DNA of 64,000 nucleotides from Pseudomonas sp. GTDB taxonomy: Bacteria; Pseudomonadota; Gammaproteobacteria; Pseudomonadales; Pseudomonadaceae. A program made the translations under genes and the position numbers. Under the pieces are notes generated by a model. It had not been told where the DNA came from and did not search any database. It saw nothing but the letters and a program-made list of their open reading frames with translations. Of the stretch, positions 41,854-50,891 are shown piece by piece (within the stretch, counting starts at the first letter, position 1; each line of letters opens with the position of its first letter). Location of the stretch: the NCBI RefSeq assembly GCF_030150285.1, contig NZ_JASLGE010000039.1, forward strand, positions 1-64,000, given 5' to 3'.

Positions 41854-44325
41854 CTAGAACGCGTACTTGGTGGTCAGCATCAGGCTGCGAGGCTCGCCGT
41901 AGTACGTTGTGCTGAAGTTGCCCAAGCCAGACAGGTACTTCTTGTCGAACACGTTGTTGGCGTTGAGGTTGAAGCTCAGGTGTTCGTTGTATTCATAACG
42001 GGTCATCAGGTTAACCAGCGCGTAGCTGTTCTGTTCGATGATGTCATAGTCACCCTTGCCGTCGTTGTAGATCCGCCCGTAGAACGGGCTCTGCCAGTTC
42101 ACGCCACCGCCCACGGTGACTTTGTTCAACACGCCAGGCAGGCGGTAGGTGGTGAACACCCGCGCCACGTTTTCAGGTTTGGTGGTTTCCAGCGGGTAGC
42201 CATACAGGCGGCCACCCTCGTCCGTTTTGGTTTGGGCCCAGGTGTAGCCGGCCATCAGGTTCCAGTCGGGCATCAATTCGCCGGCCAGTTCAAACTCGAT
42301 GCCCTTGGTCACCGCCCCGTCGACCGACTGGTAGTAGGTGTTGTTGGCCGCGTCGATACCCGCATAGATCGGCAGTTTTTTCTGCTCGGTGCGGAATACC
42401 GCCACGCTGCCATTCAGGCGGCCGTCGAAGTATTCACTTTTCAGGCCGATTTCGTAGCTGTTGCCTTCGGTCGGCGGGAGTGTGGAACCGGAGCGGCCTT
42501 TTTCGGTGACCGGTTTGTAGATCGACGTGTAACTGGCGTATGCCGAGTAGGTCTCGTTCAGGTCATACACCACGCCGGCATAGGGGGTGACTTTGCCGTG
42601 TTGTTTGGATGTGGCTTTTTTGTCCGAGAACACCGGGCCCTGCTCGTAGTACCGGTTGGTGTCGTTGAACTGGAAGTCGCTGATGCGGCTGCCGAGGATG
42701 ACAGACAAATCGTCAGTCGGCTTGAAGCGCGCCGCGACGTAGGCGCTGTTCTGGTTTTTGTTGATTTCGTACTTGCCGTTTTTCGGGAAATACGGCTTCG
42801 GATAATGGCCATTCCAGTCAAAAATGCTGCCGGGTACCAGGCCAAACTGGGTGGCATCGTAAGTTGCGCCGGTTTGACGGGAGGATTGTGAGGTCACGCC
42901 CACCACCAGTTCATGCTCGCGGCCCAACAGGGTGAAGGGACCGGAGGCGTTGATGTCCACCGTGTTCTGAACGCGATGGCCTTCCCACTGGCCCCAGTAA
43001 AAGAACATGCCGGTGCCGGTTGCCGGGTCCGGCATGCCGCCACTGGCCGAGCCCAATTGGGTGTCGTGGTCGTTGGTTTGCTGGGTCAGGGTACCTTTGA
43101 CTTTCCAGTCATTGTCGAAACGGTGTTCCAACGAAGCGAAGGTGGAGTTCATCTGCACATCGCGACGGCTCCAGTCGGTGGCCGGGTTGAACGAGCGGCT
43201 GAAGTCGGTTTTGGTGTAGTTGGAGAAATAATAGGGGTTGCCGGTCCAGGACGAGCCGCGTGGCTTGATGTTCTGGTAGTCCAGGCCGAAGGTGAACAAG
43301 GTGTCCGGGGTGATATCGACTTCGATAATGCCGTAGAACACATCGTTCTTTTTCGTGTAGTGGTCCAGGTAGGAATGGGCGTCCTGATACACCCCAACCA
43401 GGCGACCACGCACGCTGCCATCGTCATTCAACGGGCCCGAAATGTCGCCTTCGGTGCGGTAGTTGTCCCACGACCCCACGCTGCCTGTGACCGATGCCTT
43501 GAACTCGCGGGTCGGTTTCTTGCGGATCAGGTTGACGGTCGCCGACGGCTCGCCGGAGCCGGATAACAGGCCGGTCGCGCCCTTGATGATGTCAACGCGG
43601 TCATACAAGGCCATGTCGACCTTGGTGGCTCCTTCGTCGAACACCCCGTCGTACTGAGTGTTGACGCCGTCATACTGGAAATTGGTGATGGCATAGCCCC
43701 GCGCCGAGTACTCCATGCGGTCGCTGTCATAGGCTTGTGTCGAAACGCCGGGGGCATTGCGCAGTACATCACCAATGCTCTGGGCGGCCTGGTCGTCCAT
43801 CAACTGGCGGGTGATCACGGTTACCGTCTGCGGTGTTTCGCGGATCGACAGTGGCAATTTGGTGGAACTGTTTGAGGCCCCCGTGGTGTACGACTGGGTG
43901 CCTTCAGTGGTCAGTAATGTGCCCGGACCTTGACCGGAAATAGTTGTAGCACCCAGTTCCAGGCCTTTGCCTTGTTGGGTATTGATGATCACCGTGTCGC
44001 CATTGAGCTGGTACGCAATGCCGCTGCCCTGCAGCAGGGTCTCCAGTGCCCGGGTCGGCTCCAGCGACCCGGACACGGCGTGCGACTTGAACCCTTGAAC
44101 CTGATCCGGGCTGTACAGCACTTGCAGGTTGGCTTGCTTGCCAAACTCATTCAGTGCGCTGGCCAGTGATTGGGCCGGGATGTTGAGGGCCACCGGCGCT
44201 GCCTGGGCAGTGCCTGCACCCAGCAACAAAGAGGCCATCAACGCGCTGGACAGCAGGGTGCGGCGCACGGTCTGGCGTTGGGTCGCGAGGGAAAGCGGGG
44301 TCCGGTTCAAGTGAGGTCGTTGCAT
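41854..44325 (-). CDS. TonB-dependent siderophore receptor with STN domain, second copy
   Basis: 823-residue outer-membrane transporter. The signal peptide ends near AGTAQAAP (about residue 43). The STN domain follows (ALNIPAQSLASALNEFGKQANLQVLYSPDQVQGFKSHAVSGSLEPTRALETLLQGSG), then the plug (KLPLSIRETPQTVTVITRQLMDD, YDRVDIIKGATGLLSGSGEPSATVNLIRKKPTREF) and a 22-strand barrel ending in YAF. It is of the FpvA/FhuE-like group. No sigma factor or complete FecR gene lies beside it. I used the ATG giving MQRPHLNRT; the 29 codons upstream include a Fur-like AT-rich stretch (CATTAACGAATAAG), so they are not coding. Confidence 0.92.
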   Translation of the reverse strand: MQRPHLNRTPLSLATQRQTVRRTLLSSALMASLLLGAGTAQAAPVALNIPAQSLASALNEFGKQANLQVLYSPDQVQGFKSHAVSGSLEPTRALETLLQGSGIAYQLNGDTVIINTQQGKGLELGATTISGQGPGTLLTTEGTQSYTTGASNSSTKLPLSIRETPQTVTVITRQLMDDQAAQSIGDVLRNAPGVSTQAYDSDRMEYSARGYAITNFQYDGVNTQYDGVFDEGATKVDMALYDRVDIIKGATGLLSGSGEPSATVNLIRKKPTREFKASVTGSVGSWDNYRTEGDISGPLNDDGSVRGRLVGVYQDAHSYLDHYTKKNDVFYGIIEVDITPDTLFTFGLDYQNIKPRGSSWTGNPYYFSNYTKTDFSRSFNPATDWSRRDVQMNSTFASLEHRFDNDWKVKGTLTQQTNDHDTQLGSASGGMPDPATGTGMFFYWGQWEGHRVQNTVDINASGPFTLLGREHELVVGVTSQSSRQTGATYDATQFGLVPGSIFDWNGHYPKPYFPKNGKYEINKNQNSAYVAARFKPTDDLSVILGSRISDFQFNDTNRYYEQGPVFSDKKATSKQHGKVTPYAGVVYDLNETYSAYASYTSIYKPVTEKGRSGSTLPPTEGNSYEIGLKSEYFDGRLNGSVAVFRTEQKKLPIYAGIDAANNTYYQSVDGAVTKGIEFELAGELMPDWNLMAGYTWAQTKTDEGGRLYGYPLETTKPENVARVFTTYRLPGVLNKVTVGGGVNWQSPFYGRIYNDGKGDYDIIEQNSYALVNLMTRYEYNEHLSFNLNANNVFDKKYLSGLGNFSTTYYGEPRSLMLTTKYAF

Positions 44326-44549
44326 TGCGTTGCGAAGCTCCAGGGTAGGAAAATACTTATTCGTTAATGGGAATGGTTGTAAGACGCAGTACGAACCAGA
44401 AACCGGAAACACGCGGTTGAATTAAATCGCCAAGAAGAAAGAAAAAGGCTTAGTCGTTCTATCGGTGGAACGCTGAATACTGAAAGGGCTATCTAGTGTT
44501 ATGGGTGGATCGAATCTAAGCTGTTGCCATCTATGACAGGAGGTGCACC

Positions 44550-45416
44550 ATGAAAAAACTCTCAGGTATCTACGCCGCACCCCGCCCGCATTGGGTCGGT
44601 GATGGTTTCCCGGTCCGCTCATTGTTTTCCTACGACTCAATGGGCAAGCAAGTCAGCCCGTTCTTGCTGCTCGACTACGCGGGGCCCGCTGAATTCGCGC
44701 CGACCACCGAACGTCGGGGCGTGGGGCAGCACCCGCATCGCGGTTTCGAAACCGTGACCATTGTGTACAAGGGGGAGGTGGAACACCGCGACTCGGCGGG
44801 CAATGGCGGGGTGATCGGCCCGGGTGACGTGCAATGGATGACCGCCGCGTCGGGGATCCTGCACGAAGAGTTCCACTCCAAAGCGTTTGCCCGCAGCGGC
44901 GGCCCGCTGGAAATGGTTCAGTTGTGGGTCAACCTGCCGGCGAAAGACAAAATGGCTTCGCCGCGCTACCAGGGCATTCTGGACCGCGACATTCCCACGC
45001 TGGCGCTTGAAGATGAAGCTGGCAGCCTGCGCCTGATTGCCGGTGAATTTGCCGGCCAGCGCGGTCCGGCCCATACCTTTACCGCGATGGATGTGTGGGA
45101 CATTCGCTTGAACGCCGGCAAGCGGGCCGTGCTCGACGTGCCCGAAGGGCGTAACACCGTGCTGGTGGTGTTGCACGGCACGGTGAGTGTCAATGGCCAG
45201 GCCGAGGTGGGCGAAGGGCAATGGGCGCTGTTTGAGCGCGCCGGGTCGCAGTGCACGCTGCAATCGAGTACCGATGCCGTGGTGCTGATGCTCAGCGGCG
45301 AGCCCATTGATGAACCGATCGTGGGGCATGGCCCGTTTGTGATGAACACCGAGGCCGAGATTCACCAGGCGTTCGACGACTTCCAGTCGGGCCGGTTTGG
45401 CCGCATGCCTGCGTAA
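44550..45416 (+). CDS. pirin-family protein
   Basis: 288-residue bicupin. The N-terminal cupin has the iron-binding set HPHRGFETVTIVYKGEVEHRDSAGNGGVIGPGDVQWMTAASGILHEEFHS (three His and one Glu), and the C-terminal pirin_C part includes MDVWDIRLNAGKRAVLDVPEGRNTVLVVLHGTVSVNG and AVVLMLSGEPIDEPIVGHGPFVMNT. Some bacterial pirins are quercetinases, others bind metabolic enzymes; the role here is open. AGGAGG lies seven bases before the ATG. It is a single gene, ended by a strong hairpin. Confidence 0.92.
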   Translation: MKKLSGIYAAPRPHWVGDGFPVRSLFSYDSMGKQVSPFLLLDYAGPAEFAPTTERRGVGQHPHRGFETVTIVYKGEVEHRDSAGNGGVIGPGDVQWMTAASGILHEEFHSKAFARSGGPLEMVQLWVNLPAKDKMASPRYQGILDRDIPTLALEDEAGSLRLIAGEFAGQRGPAHTFTAMDVWDIRLNAGKRAVLDVPEGRNTVLVVLHGTVSVNGQAEVGEGQWALFERAGSQCTLQSSTDAVVLMLSGEPIDEPIVGHGPFVMNTEAEIHQAFDDFQSGRFGRMPA

Positions 45417-45420
45417 ACCG

Positions 45421-45450
45421 CGCGCTGCCCGGTGTGACCCGGGCAGCGCG
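45421..45450. terminator. strong hairpin between pirin and the PAS-GGDEF-EAL gene
   Basis: CGCGCTGCCCGG and CCGGGCAGCGCG pair over 12 bases around a short loop (TGTGAC). It fills the 42-bp gap between two convergent stop codons and should act in both directions, although T runs are lacking. Confidence 0.7.
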
Positions 45451-45458
45451 TGCGGTGC

Positions 45459-48374
45459 CTATACGGTCGCTTGCAGCAGCAGTTGCCTGAACTGTGCCAG
45501 CGGCACGGGCCGGCTGTGCAGGTAGCCTTGGTAGAGGTGGCAGCCCAGGCTTTGTAAAAACATCAGTTGCGGTAATTGCTCGACCCCTTCAGCCACCACT
45601 TGAAGCTTCAGGCTGCGGGCCATCGCGACAATCGCCCGGATGATTTCCGCGTCGTTGGGGTCGTGGATGGCATCGCGAACGAACGACTGGTCGATCTTCA
45701 GCGTATTGACGGGCAAGCGCTTGAGGTGCGTCAGCGACGAATAACCGGTACCGAAATCATCCATCGCAAAACTGACGCCCAGCGCGATTAACTGGCGCAT
45801 TTTGGCGATGGTGTCTTCCAGGTTCTGAATGACGATGCCTTCGGTGACTTCCAGCTTGAGCATCGAACAGGGCAGGTGATGCTTGCGCAGGCTCGATTGT
45901 ACGTGTTCGACAAAGTCATTCTGGCGGAACTGGCGCGGGCTGATGTTCACACACAGGCTGAAGTCATCCGGGTCAATCAGGCCTTCGCTCAACAATTGGC
46001 CGAGCGAGCGGCACGCTTCGTCGAGAATCCAGGCACCAACGTCAATGATCAGGCCGCTGTCTTCCAGAATCTTGATGAACTCGGCCGGTGATTGCGCGCC
46101 CAGTTGCGGGTGCTGCCAGCGCACCAGTGCTTCAGCCCCGACGATGCGGTTCTGGCGGGCGTCGACCTGCGGTTGGAAATGCAGGCTGAACTCATTGCGG
46201 GCCAGTGCGGTGCGCAAGTCATTTTCCATGCGCATGCGTTCGCTGGCCGCGGTTTGCATGTCGAAGTGGAACAGTTGCGTGGTGTTGCGCCCCGAATCCT
46301 TGGCCCGGTACAGTGCAATATCCGCCCGTTTGAGCAGGTCGGCCGGGACGGTGCCGTGATCGGGTAGCAGCACAATGCCGATGCTGGGTGTGACTTGAAG
46401 GCGCTGGCTGTCGAGAAACATCGGCTCGGCCAGCAGTTGGCGCAAGGTGTCGGCGGTGTTGCGCACTGACTGGGTCACGGCGTCGAGCGAGCCTGTCAGG
46501 CCGGTCAGCAACACCACGAATTCGTCACCGCCCAGGCGCGCTACGGTGTCCTGGCTGCGCACGCTGGCTTCGAGGCGAGCGGTGATGATGTTCAGCACCA
46601 CGTCGCCCACCGGGTGGCCCAGCGAGTCGTTGATGTGCTTGAAATGGTCGAGGTCCAGAAACAGCAGGGCCCCTCGTTGGTCATGCAGTTTAAGCCGTGC
46701 GGTTTGCTGGCTGAGACGGTCCATCAGCAAGGCACGGTTGGGCAGGTTGGTCAGCGGGTCATGGTAAGCCAAGTGCCGCACCTGGGCCTGCGCTGCCTTG
46801 AGCTGGCTGATGTCACGGGCGGTTAACAGCAGGCACGGCAAGTCGTTGAGGGTGATTTGTTCAATCGAAATCTCGACGGTAAGCACGTCGCCGTGTTTCG
46901 ACCGCCCGCTGACTTCCAGGTGGCTGATGCGACCTTTGCGCGCTAGCTCATCGAGCAGCAGCGAACGTTTTGAAGCCTCGCCCCAAATGCCCAGTTCGTA
47001 AGGGTTGCGGCCAATGACCTCGGCGCTGCTGTAGCCGGTCAACCGGGTAAAACCGTCATTGACCTCCAGGTAGTTGCCGCTGGCCAGTTCGCTGATGGTG
47101 ATGGCATCGGGGCTTGAGTGGAAGGCCTTGGCGAACTTCTCTTCGCTGGCTTTCAGGGCGGCTCCCGCGCGCTGTTGCTCGGTGATATCGAGCAGGGTGC
47201 CGGCCATGCGCAGCGGCGACCCGGCGGCGTCGCGGTATAGTCTGGCGCGGCACTCGAGGTAGCGCGAGGTGCCGTTTTCAAGCGGCACGCGGTACGTCAG
47301 CTGGTAGTTGCCGGCAGGGCCGTCGCGCAGTTCCCGGTAGGCGTTGCGCATGTTGGCGCGTTCTTCTTCGGGAACTCCGTCGAAAAAAGCATCGAACAGG
47401 TCGTTAAATGGCACGGGCTTGAGGCCGTGCAGGCGTGCCGCCCTGGCCGAGCCGTAGAGTCGGCCGCTGGGAATATGCCAGTCCCAGGTGCCCAGTTGCG
47501 CCGAGTCCAGGGCCAGGTCCAGGCGCTCCTGGCTGTCGATCAGGGCCTGTTCGGCCTCTTTGCGTTTGCTGGTGTCCAGGAACGTGCTGACCAGGTAGGC
47601 CTCATCCTGCAGTTCGACCCGTTGTGCATAGAGGATGCCGTCGTGCAATTCGCCGTTGCGGCTGCGCAGTTGCACTTCCATGTTGACTGCCGCGCCCTGG
47701 CTGCGGATGGCCTGAATAAACGCCCTGCGCTGCTGAGGGTCGGGCCACAGGCCCAGCTCCACGGTGGTGCGACCGATGGCTTCGGCAGGGGGCCAGCCCA
47801 GCAGGCTTTCGAGCAAATGATTGGCCTCGCTGATCAGCCCGTCTTCAAGGCGCACCAGCAGGACCATGTGTGGAGACAACTGAAACAGGGTGCTGAAGCG
47901 TTGTTCAGAGCTGTCCAGGGCCTGCTCGCGCTGGCGCTGGGAGGTGACATCGCGAATCACCCCCATCATGCGCGCCGGGCCGTTCTTGCGGGTGGACAGG
48001 CTGCCGCGGATTTCGATCCAGCGCAGGCTGGCATCGTGCCAGCGGATGCGGTGGTGAGTGACATGCTCCAGCGGGGCTCCATTGGCAATCGCCTCAAACG
48101 CACGCTGGGCCTTGGCCCAGTTGTCGAAGGGCAAGGTGTGCAACAGCTCCAGGTGGCATGGCAACGCGTGCTTCGGGCTCAGGCCAAAGACCGCCTGGGC
48201 ACCTTCAGACCAGCGAATGTCGCCGCTGTCCAGGTCCCAACACCATGCGGCCAGTTGAGCGGCATTGACGGCGGCGAGCAGGTCACCAGCGTCCAGCCAG
48301 CCTTGCGCGCGCGATTGCAGGGTGACGTCTGTTGAACCGGGTTGGGGTTGCACAGCGTCGGTGGTGTCTACCAT
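45459..48374 (-). CDS. multi-PAS GGDEF-EAL cyclic di-GMP protein
   Basis: 971-residue soluble regulator without membrane helices. Four PAS modules occupy about residues 30-530, with clear starts at AAQLAAWCWDLDSGDIRWSEG, RFSTLFQLSPHMVLLVRLEDG, RLDLALDSAQLGTWDWHIPSG and KFAKAFHSSPDAITISELASG. The GGDEF domain has ARLGGDEF near residue 615 and an RSQD inhibitory site five residues upstream; the EAL domain has GAEALVRWQHP near 745 and DDFGTGYSSLTHL. Both sites look intact. AAGGAC precedes the ATG. It is a single leftward gene, 42 bp from the convergent pirin. Confidence 0.93.
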   Translation of the reverse strand: MVDTTDAVQPQPGSTDVTLQSRAQGWLDAGDLLAAVNAAQLAAWCWDLDSGDIRWSEGAQAVFGLSPKHALPCHLELLHTLPFDNWAKAQRAFEAIANGAPLEHVTHHRIRWHDASLRWIEIRGSLSTRKNGPARMMGVIRDVTSQRQREQALDSSEQRFSTLFQLSPHMVLLVRLEDGLISEANHLLESLLGWPPAEAIGRTTVELGLWPDPQQRRAFIQAIRSQGAAVNMEVQLRSRNGELHDGILYAQRVELQDEAYLVSTFLDTSKRKEAEQALIDSQERLDLALDSAQLGTWDWHIPSGRLYGSARAARLHGLKPVPFNDLFDAFFDGVPEEERANMRNAYRELRDGPAGNYQLTYRVPLENGTSRYLECRARLYRDAAGSPLRMAGTLLDITEQQRAGAALKASEEKFAKAFHSSPDAITISELASGNYLEVNDGFTRLTGYSSAEVIGRNPYELGIWGEASKRSLLLDELARKGRISHLEVSGRSKHGDVLTVEISIEQITLNDLPCLLLTARDISQLKAAQAQVRHLAYHDPLTNLPNRALLMDRLSQQTARLKLHDQRGALLFLDLDHFKHINDSLGHPVGDVVLNIITARLEASVRSQDTVARLGGDEFVVLLTGLTGSLDAVTQSVRNTADTLRQLLAEPMFLDSQRLQVTPSIGIVLLPDHGTVPADLLKRADIALYRAKDSGRNTTQLFHFDMQTAASERMRMENDLRTALARNEFSLHFQPQVDARQNRIVGAEALVRWQHPQLGAQSPAEFIKILEDSGLIIDVGAWILDEACRSLGQLLSEGLIDPDDFSLCVNISPRQFRQNDFVEHVQSSLRKHHLPCSMLKLEVTEGIVIQNLEDTIAKMRQLIALGVSFAMDDFGTGYSSLTHLKRLPVNTLKIDQSFVRDAIHDPNDAEIIRAIVAMARSLKLQVVAEGVEQLPQLMFLQSLGCHLYQGYLHSRPVPLAQFRQLLLQATV

Positions 48375-48436
48375 TGACGGCGGTCCTTGAGCTGAAAAGT
48401 CCGGGAAGCGGTTTTGCGCCTGTGTAGGTTGCCTAC

Positions 48437-49330
48437 TCAGGTCGGCTGAGTGTGAAGGCTGTCGACCTGAGCATCCAGTAGCGTCATGAAAGCGTGTGCG
48501 GCATTCGACAAAGTCCTTTCGGTATGAACGATGTAGCCTAGCTGGCGTGTCAGTTGTATGCCCGGCAGGCAGACGGAAGCGACTTGTTCATCCAGCATGG
48601 TGCGAGGCAGTACACTCCAGGCCAGCCCGATGGACACCATCATTTTGATGGTTTCCAGGTAGTTGGTGCTCATGGCGATATTGGGCGTCAGGCCCTGGGC
48701 TTCGAACAGGCGCTGCACGATATGGTGGGTGAAGGTGTTGCCGCCCGGGAAAACCGCCGGGTGAAGGGCAATGTCCGCCATGCTGACGACCGCCCGTCGG
48801 GTCAGGCTGTGTTCTGGGGCAACCACAAAGTCCAGCGGGTCATCCCACACGGGCACGGCGCGAATCAACGAGTGAGGTTCGGGGGCAAGGGTAATCACGG
48901 CCAGTTCGGCGCGGCCGTGGAGGATTTCTTCGTAGGCAACTTCCGAATCTAGAAACTGAATATCCAGCGCAACCTTGGGGTACGTGCGGGTGAACTCGCG
49001 CAGTAAAGGTGGCAACCGGTGCAGGCCAATGTGATGGCTGGTGGCCAGAGTCAACCGCCCGCTGACCTCACCGTTGAGGTTGTTGAGCGCTCGGCGGGTG
49101 TCGTCCAGTACGTTGAGAATCTGGTAGGCGCGCGGCAACAGTGCCCGGCCAGCTTCGGTCAGGCTGACCTCGCGGCCCAGGCGGTCAAACAGCCGCAGCT
49201 TAAGTTGCTGCTCAATGCTGGCGATGCGTTTGCTGATGGCCGGCTGCGTCAAAAACAAGCGCTCTGCGGCTCCCGAGAAGCTGCCGGTTTCTGCGATGGC
49301 AATAAAAGCATTGAGATTCGCGAGGTCCAT
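48437..49330 (-). CDS. LysR-type regulator divergent from leuC
   Basis: 297-residue LysR regulator. The DNA-binding part is MDLANLNAFIAIAETGSFSGAAERLFLTQPAISKRIASIEQQLKLRLFDRLGREVSLTEAGRALLPRAYQIL. The effector domain contains HHIGLHRLPPLLREFTRTYPKVALDIQFLDSEVAYEEILHGRAELAVITLAPEP. It is divergent from leuC with 132 bp between the starts, the arrangement conserved in Pseudomonas (PA3122 beside leuC), which suggests control of leuCD. A perfect palindrome at 49360-49372 lies in the shared region. Confidence 0.92.
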   Translation of the reverse strand: MDLANLNAFIAIAETGSFSGAAERLFLTQPAISKRIASIEQQLKLRLFDRLGREVSLTEAGRALLPRAYQILNVLDDTRRALNNLNGEVSGRLTLATSHHIGLHRLPPLLREFTRTYPKVALDIQFLDSEVAYEEILHGRAELAVITLAPEPHSLIRAVPVWDDPLDFVVAPEHSLTRRAVVSMADIALHPAVFPGGNTFTHHIVQRLFEAQGLTPNIAMSTNYLETIKMMVSIGLAWSVLPRTMLDEQVASVCLPGIQLTRQLGYIVHTERTLSNAAHAFMTLLDAQVDSLHTQPT

Positions 49331-49359
49331 CTATTCGAATTCCTATCGGTTATCCAAAG

Positions 49360-49372
49360 CATAAAAATTATG
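49360..49372. promoter_or_regulatory. palindromic LysR-type operator candidate upstream of leuC
   Basis: CATAA-AAA-TTATG is a perfect inverted repeat in the 132-bp region between the LysR gene and leuC. It lies 30 bp from the regulator start and 91 bp from the leuC start. LysR proteins usually bind interrupted palindromes of the T-N11-A type; this one is shorter, so it may be a half of the site. Confidence 0.45.
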
Positions 49373-49462
49373 AATTTGAGTTATTCACTGTAACGCCATA
49401 GCATCGACCTCACAAGCCAAGTGGTTATTGGCACAGAAAGTAGCTGATGAGGAAACCGTCTG

Positions 49463-50881
49463 ATGGCCGGCAAAACGCTCTACGACAAGCTCTGGGATTC
49501 GCATTTGGTCAAGCAGCGCGACGATGGTTCGGCGCTGATCTACATCGACCGTCATATCATTCACGAAGTGACGTCACCGCAAGCCTTTGAAGGCCTGCGC
49601 CTGGCAGGGCGCAAGCCTTGGCGCATCGATGCCAACATCGCGACCCCGGACCACAACGTACCGACCACGCCGGAGCGCAAAGGCGGGATCGAGGCCATTG
49701 CTGACCAGGTGTCCCGTTTGCAGGTGCAAACCCTCGACGACAACTGTGACGAATATGGCATCACTGAATTCAAGATGAATGACGTACGTCAGGGCATCGT
49801 TCACGTGATCGGCCCGGAGCAGGGCGCAACCTTGCCGGGCATGACCGTGGTGTGTGGCGACTCCCACACCTCCACCCACGGCGCGTTTGGCGCATTGGCC
49901 CATGGCATCGGCACCTCCGAGGTGGAGCACGTGCTCGCCACGCAGTGCCTGGTGGCCAAAAAAATGAAAAACATGCGGGTGAGCGTTGAAGGGCAATTGC
50001 CGTTCGGCGTGACCGCCAAGGACATCGTGCTGGCGGTGATCGGCAAAATCGGCACCGCTGGCGGTAATGGCCATGCCATTGAATTTGCCGGCAGCGCCAT
50101 TCGCGACCTGTCCGTCGAAGGCCGCATGACCATCTGCAACATGTCCATCGAAGCCGGTGCCCGTGTGGGCCTGGTGGCGGCCGATGAGAAAACCGTTGAA
50201 TACGTCAAGGGCCGCCCTTTTTCCCCAAAAGGCGCGGAATGGGACTTGGCGGTAGAGGCCTGGAAAGACCTGGTGTCTGATGCCGACGCGCACTTCGACA
50301 CCGTGATTGAGCTCGATGCTGCCCAGATCAAGCCGCAAGTGAGCTGGGGCACGTCGCCCGAAATGGTCTTGGCCGTGGATCAGAACGTGCCCGATCCGGC
50401 GCAGGAAGCTGACCTGGTCAAGCGTGGCTCTATTGAACGCGCCTTGAAGTACATGGGCTTGAGCGCCAATCAGGCCATTACCGACATTCAACTGGACCGT
50501 GTGTTTATCGGCTCGTGCACCAACTCGCGCATTGAAGACCTGCGTGCCGCTGCGGTGATTGCCAAGGGCCGCAAAGTGGCGTCCACCATCAAGCAGGCCA
50601 TCGTGGTGCCGGGCTCGGGCCTGGTGAAAGCGCAGGCGGAATCCGAAGGCCTGGACAAAATCTTCCTGGAAGCCGGTTTTGAGTGGCGCGAGCCGGGCTG
50701 CTCGATGTGCCTGGCGATGAACCCGGACCGCCTGGAGTCGGGCGAGCACTGCGCGTCCACCTCCAACCGTAACTTTGAAGGCCGTCAGGGCGCGGGGGGG
50801 CGTACCCATTTGGTCAGCCCGGCCATGGCCGCCGCTGCCGCTGTAAACGGTCGTTTTATCGACGTCCGCGAATTGATCTGA
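49463..50881 (+). CDS. leuC: 3-isopropylmalate dehydratase large subunit
   Basis: 472-residue subunit that, with LeuD, converts 2-isopropylmalate to 3-isopropylmalate in leucine synthesis. It belongs to the aconitase superfamily. The three [4Fe-4S] cysteines are in FIGSCTNSRIEDL (about 352) and PGCSMCLAMNPD (about 413 and 416). The catalytic-site stretches CGDSHTSTHGAFGALAHGIGTSEVEHVLATQ are intact. The start is ATG at the family position. It opens the operon leuC-leuD-methyltransferase-leuB, behind a LysR-controlled promoter region. Confidence 0.97.
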   Translation: MAGKTLYDKLWDSHLVKQRDDGSALIYIDRHIIHEVTSPQAFEGLRLAGRKPWRIDANIATPDHNVPTTPERKGGIEAIADQVSRLQVQTLDDNCDEYGITEFKMNDVRQGIVHVIGPEQGATLPGMTVVCGDSHTSTHGAFGALAHGIGTSEVEHVLATQCLVAKKMKNMRVSVEGQLPFGVTAKDIVLAVIGKIGTAGGNGHAIEFAGSAIRDLSVEGRMTICNMSIEAGARVGLVAADEKTVEYVKGRPFSPKGAEWDLAVEAWKDLVSDADAHFDTVIELDAAQIKPQVSWGTSPEMVLAVDQNVPDPAQEADLVKRGSIERALKYMGLSANQAITDIQLDRVFIGSCTNSRIEDLRAAAVIAKGRKVASTIKQAIVVPGSGLVKAQAESEGLDKIFLEAGFEWREPGCSMCLAMNPDRLESGEHCASTSNRNFEGRQGAGGRTHLVSPAMAAAAAVNGRFIDVRELI

Positions 50882-50891
50882 GGAGCGCAGC

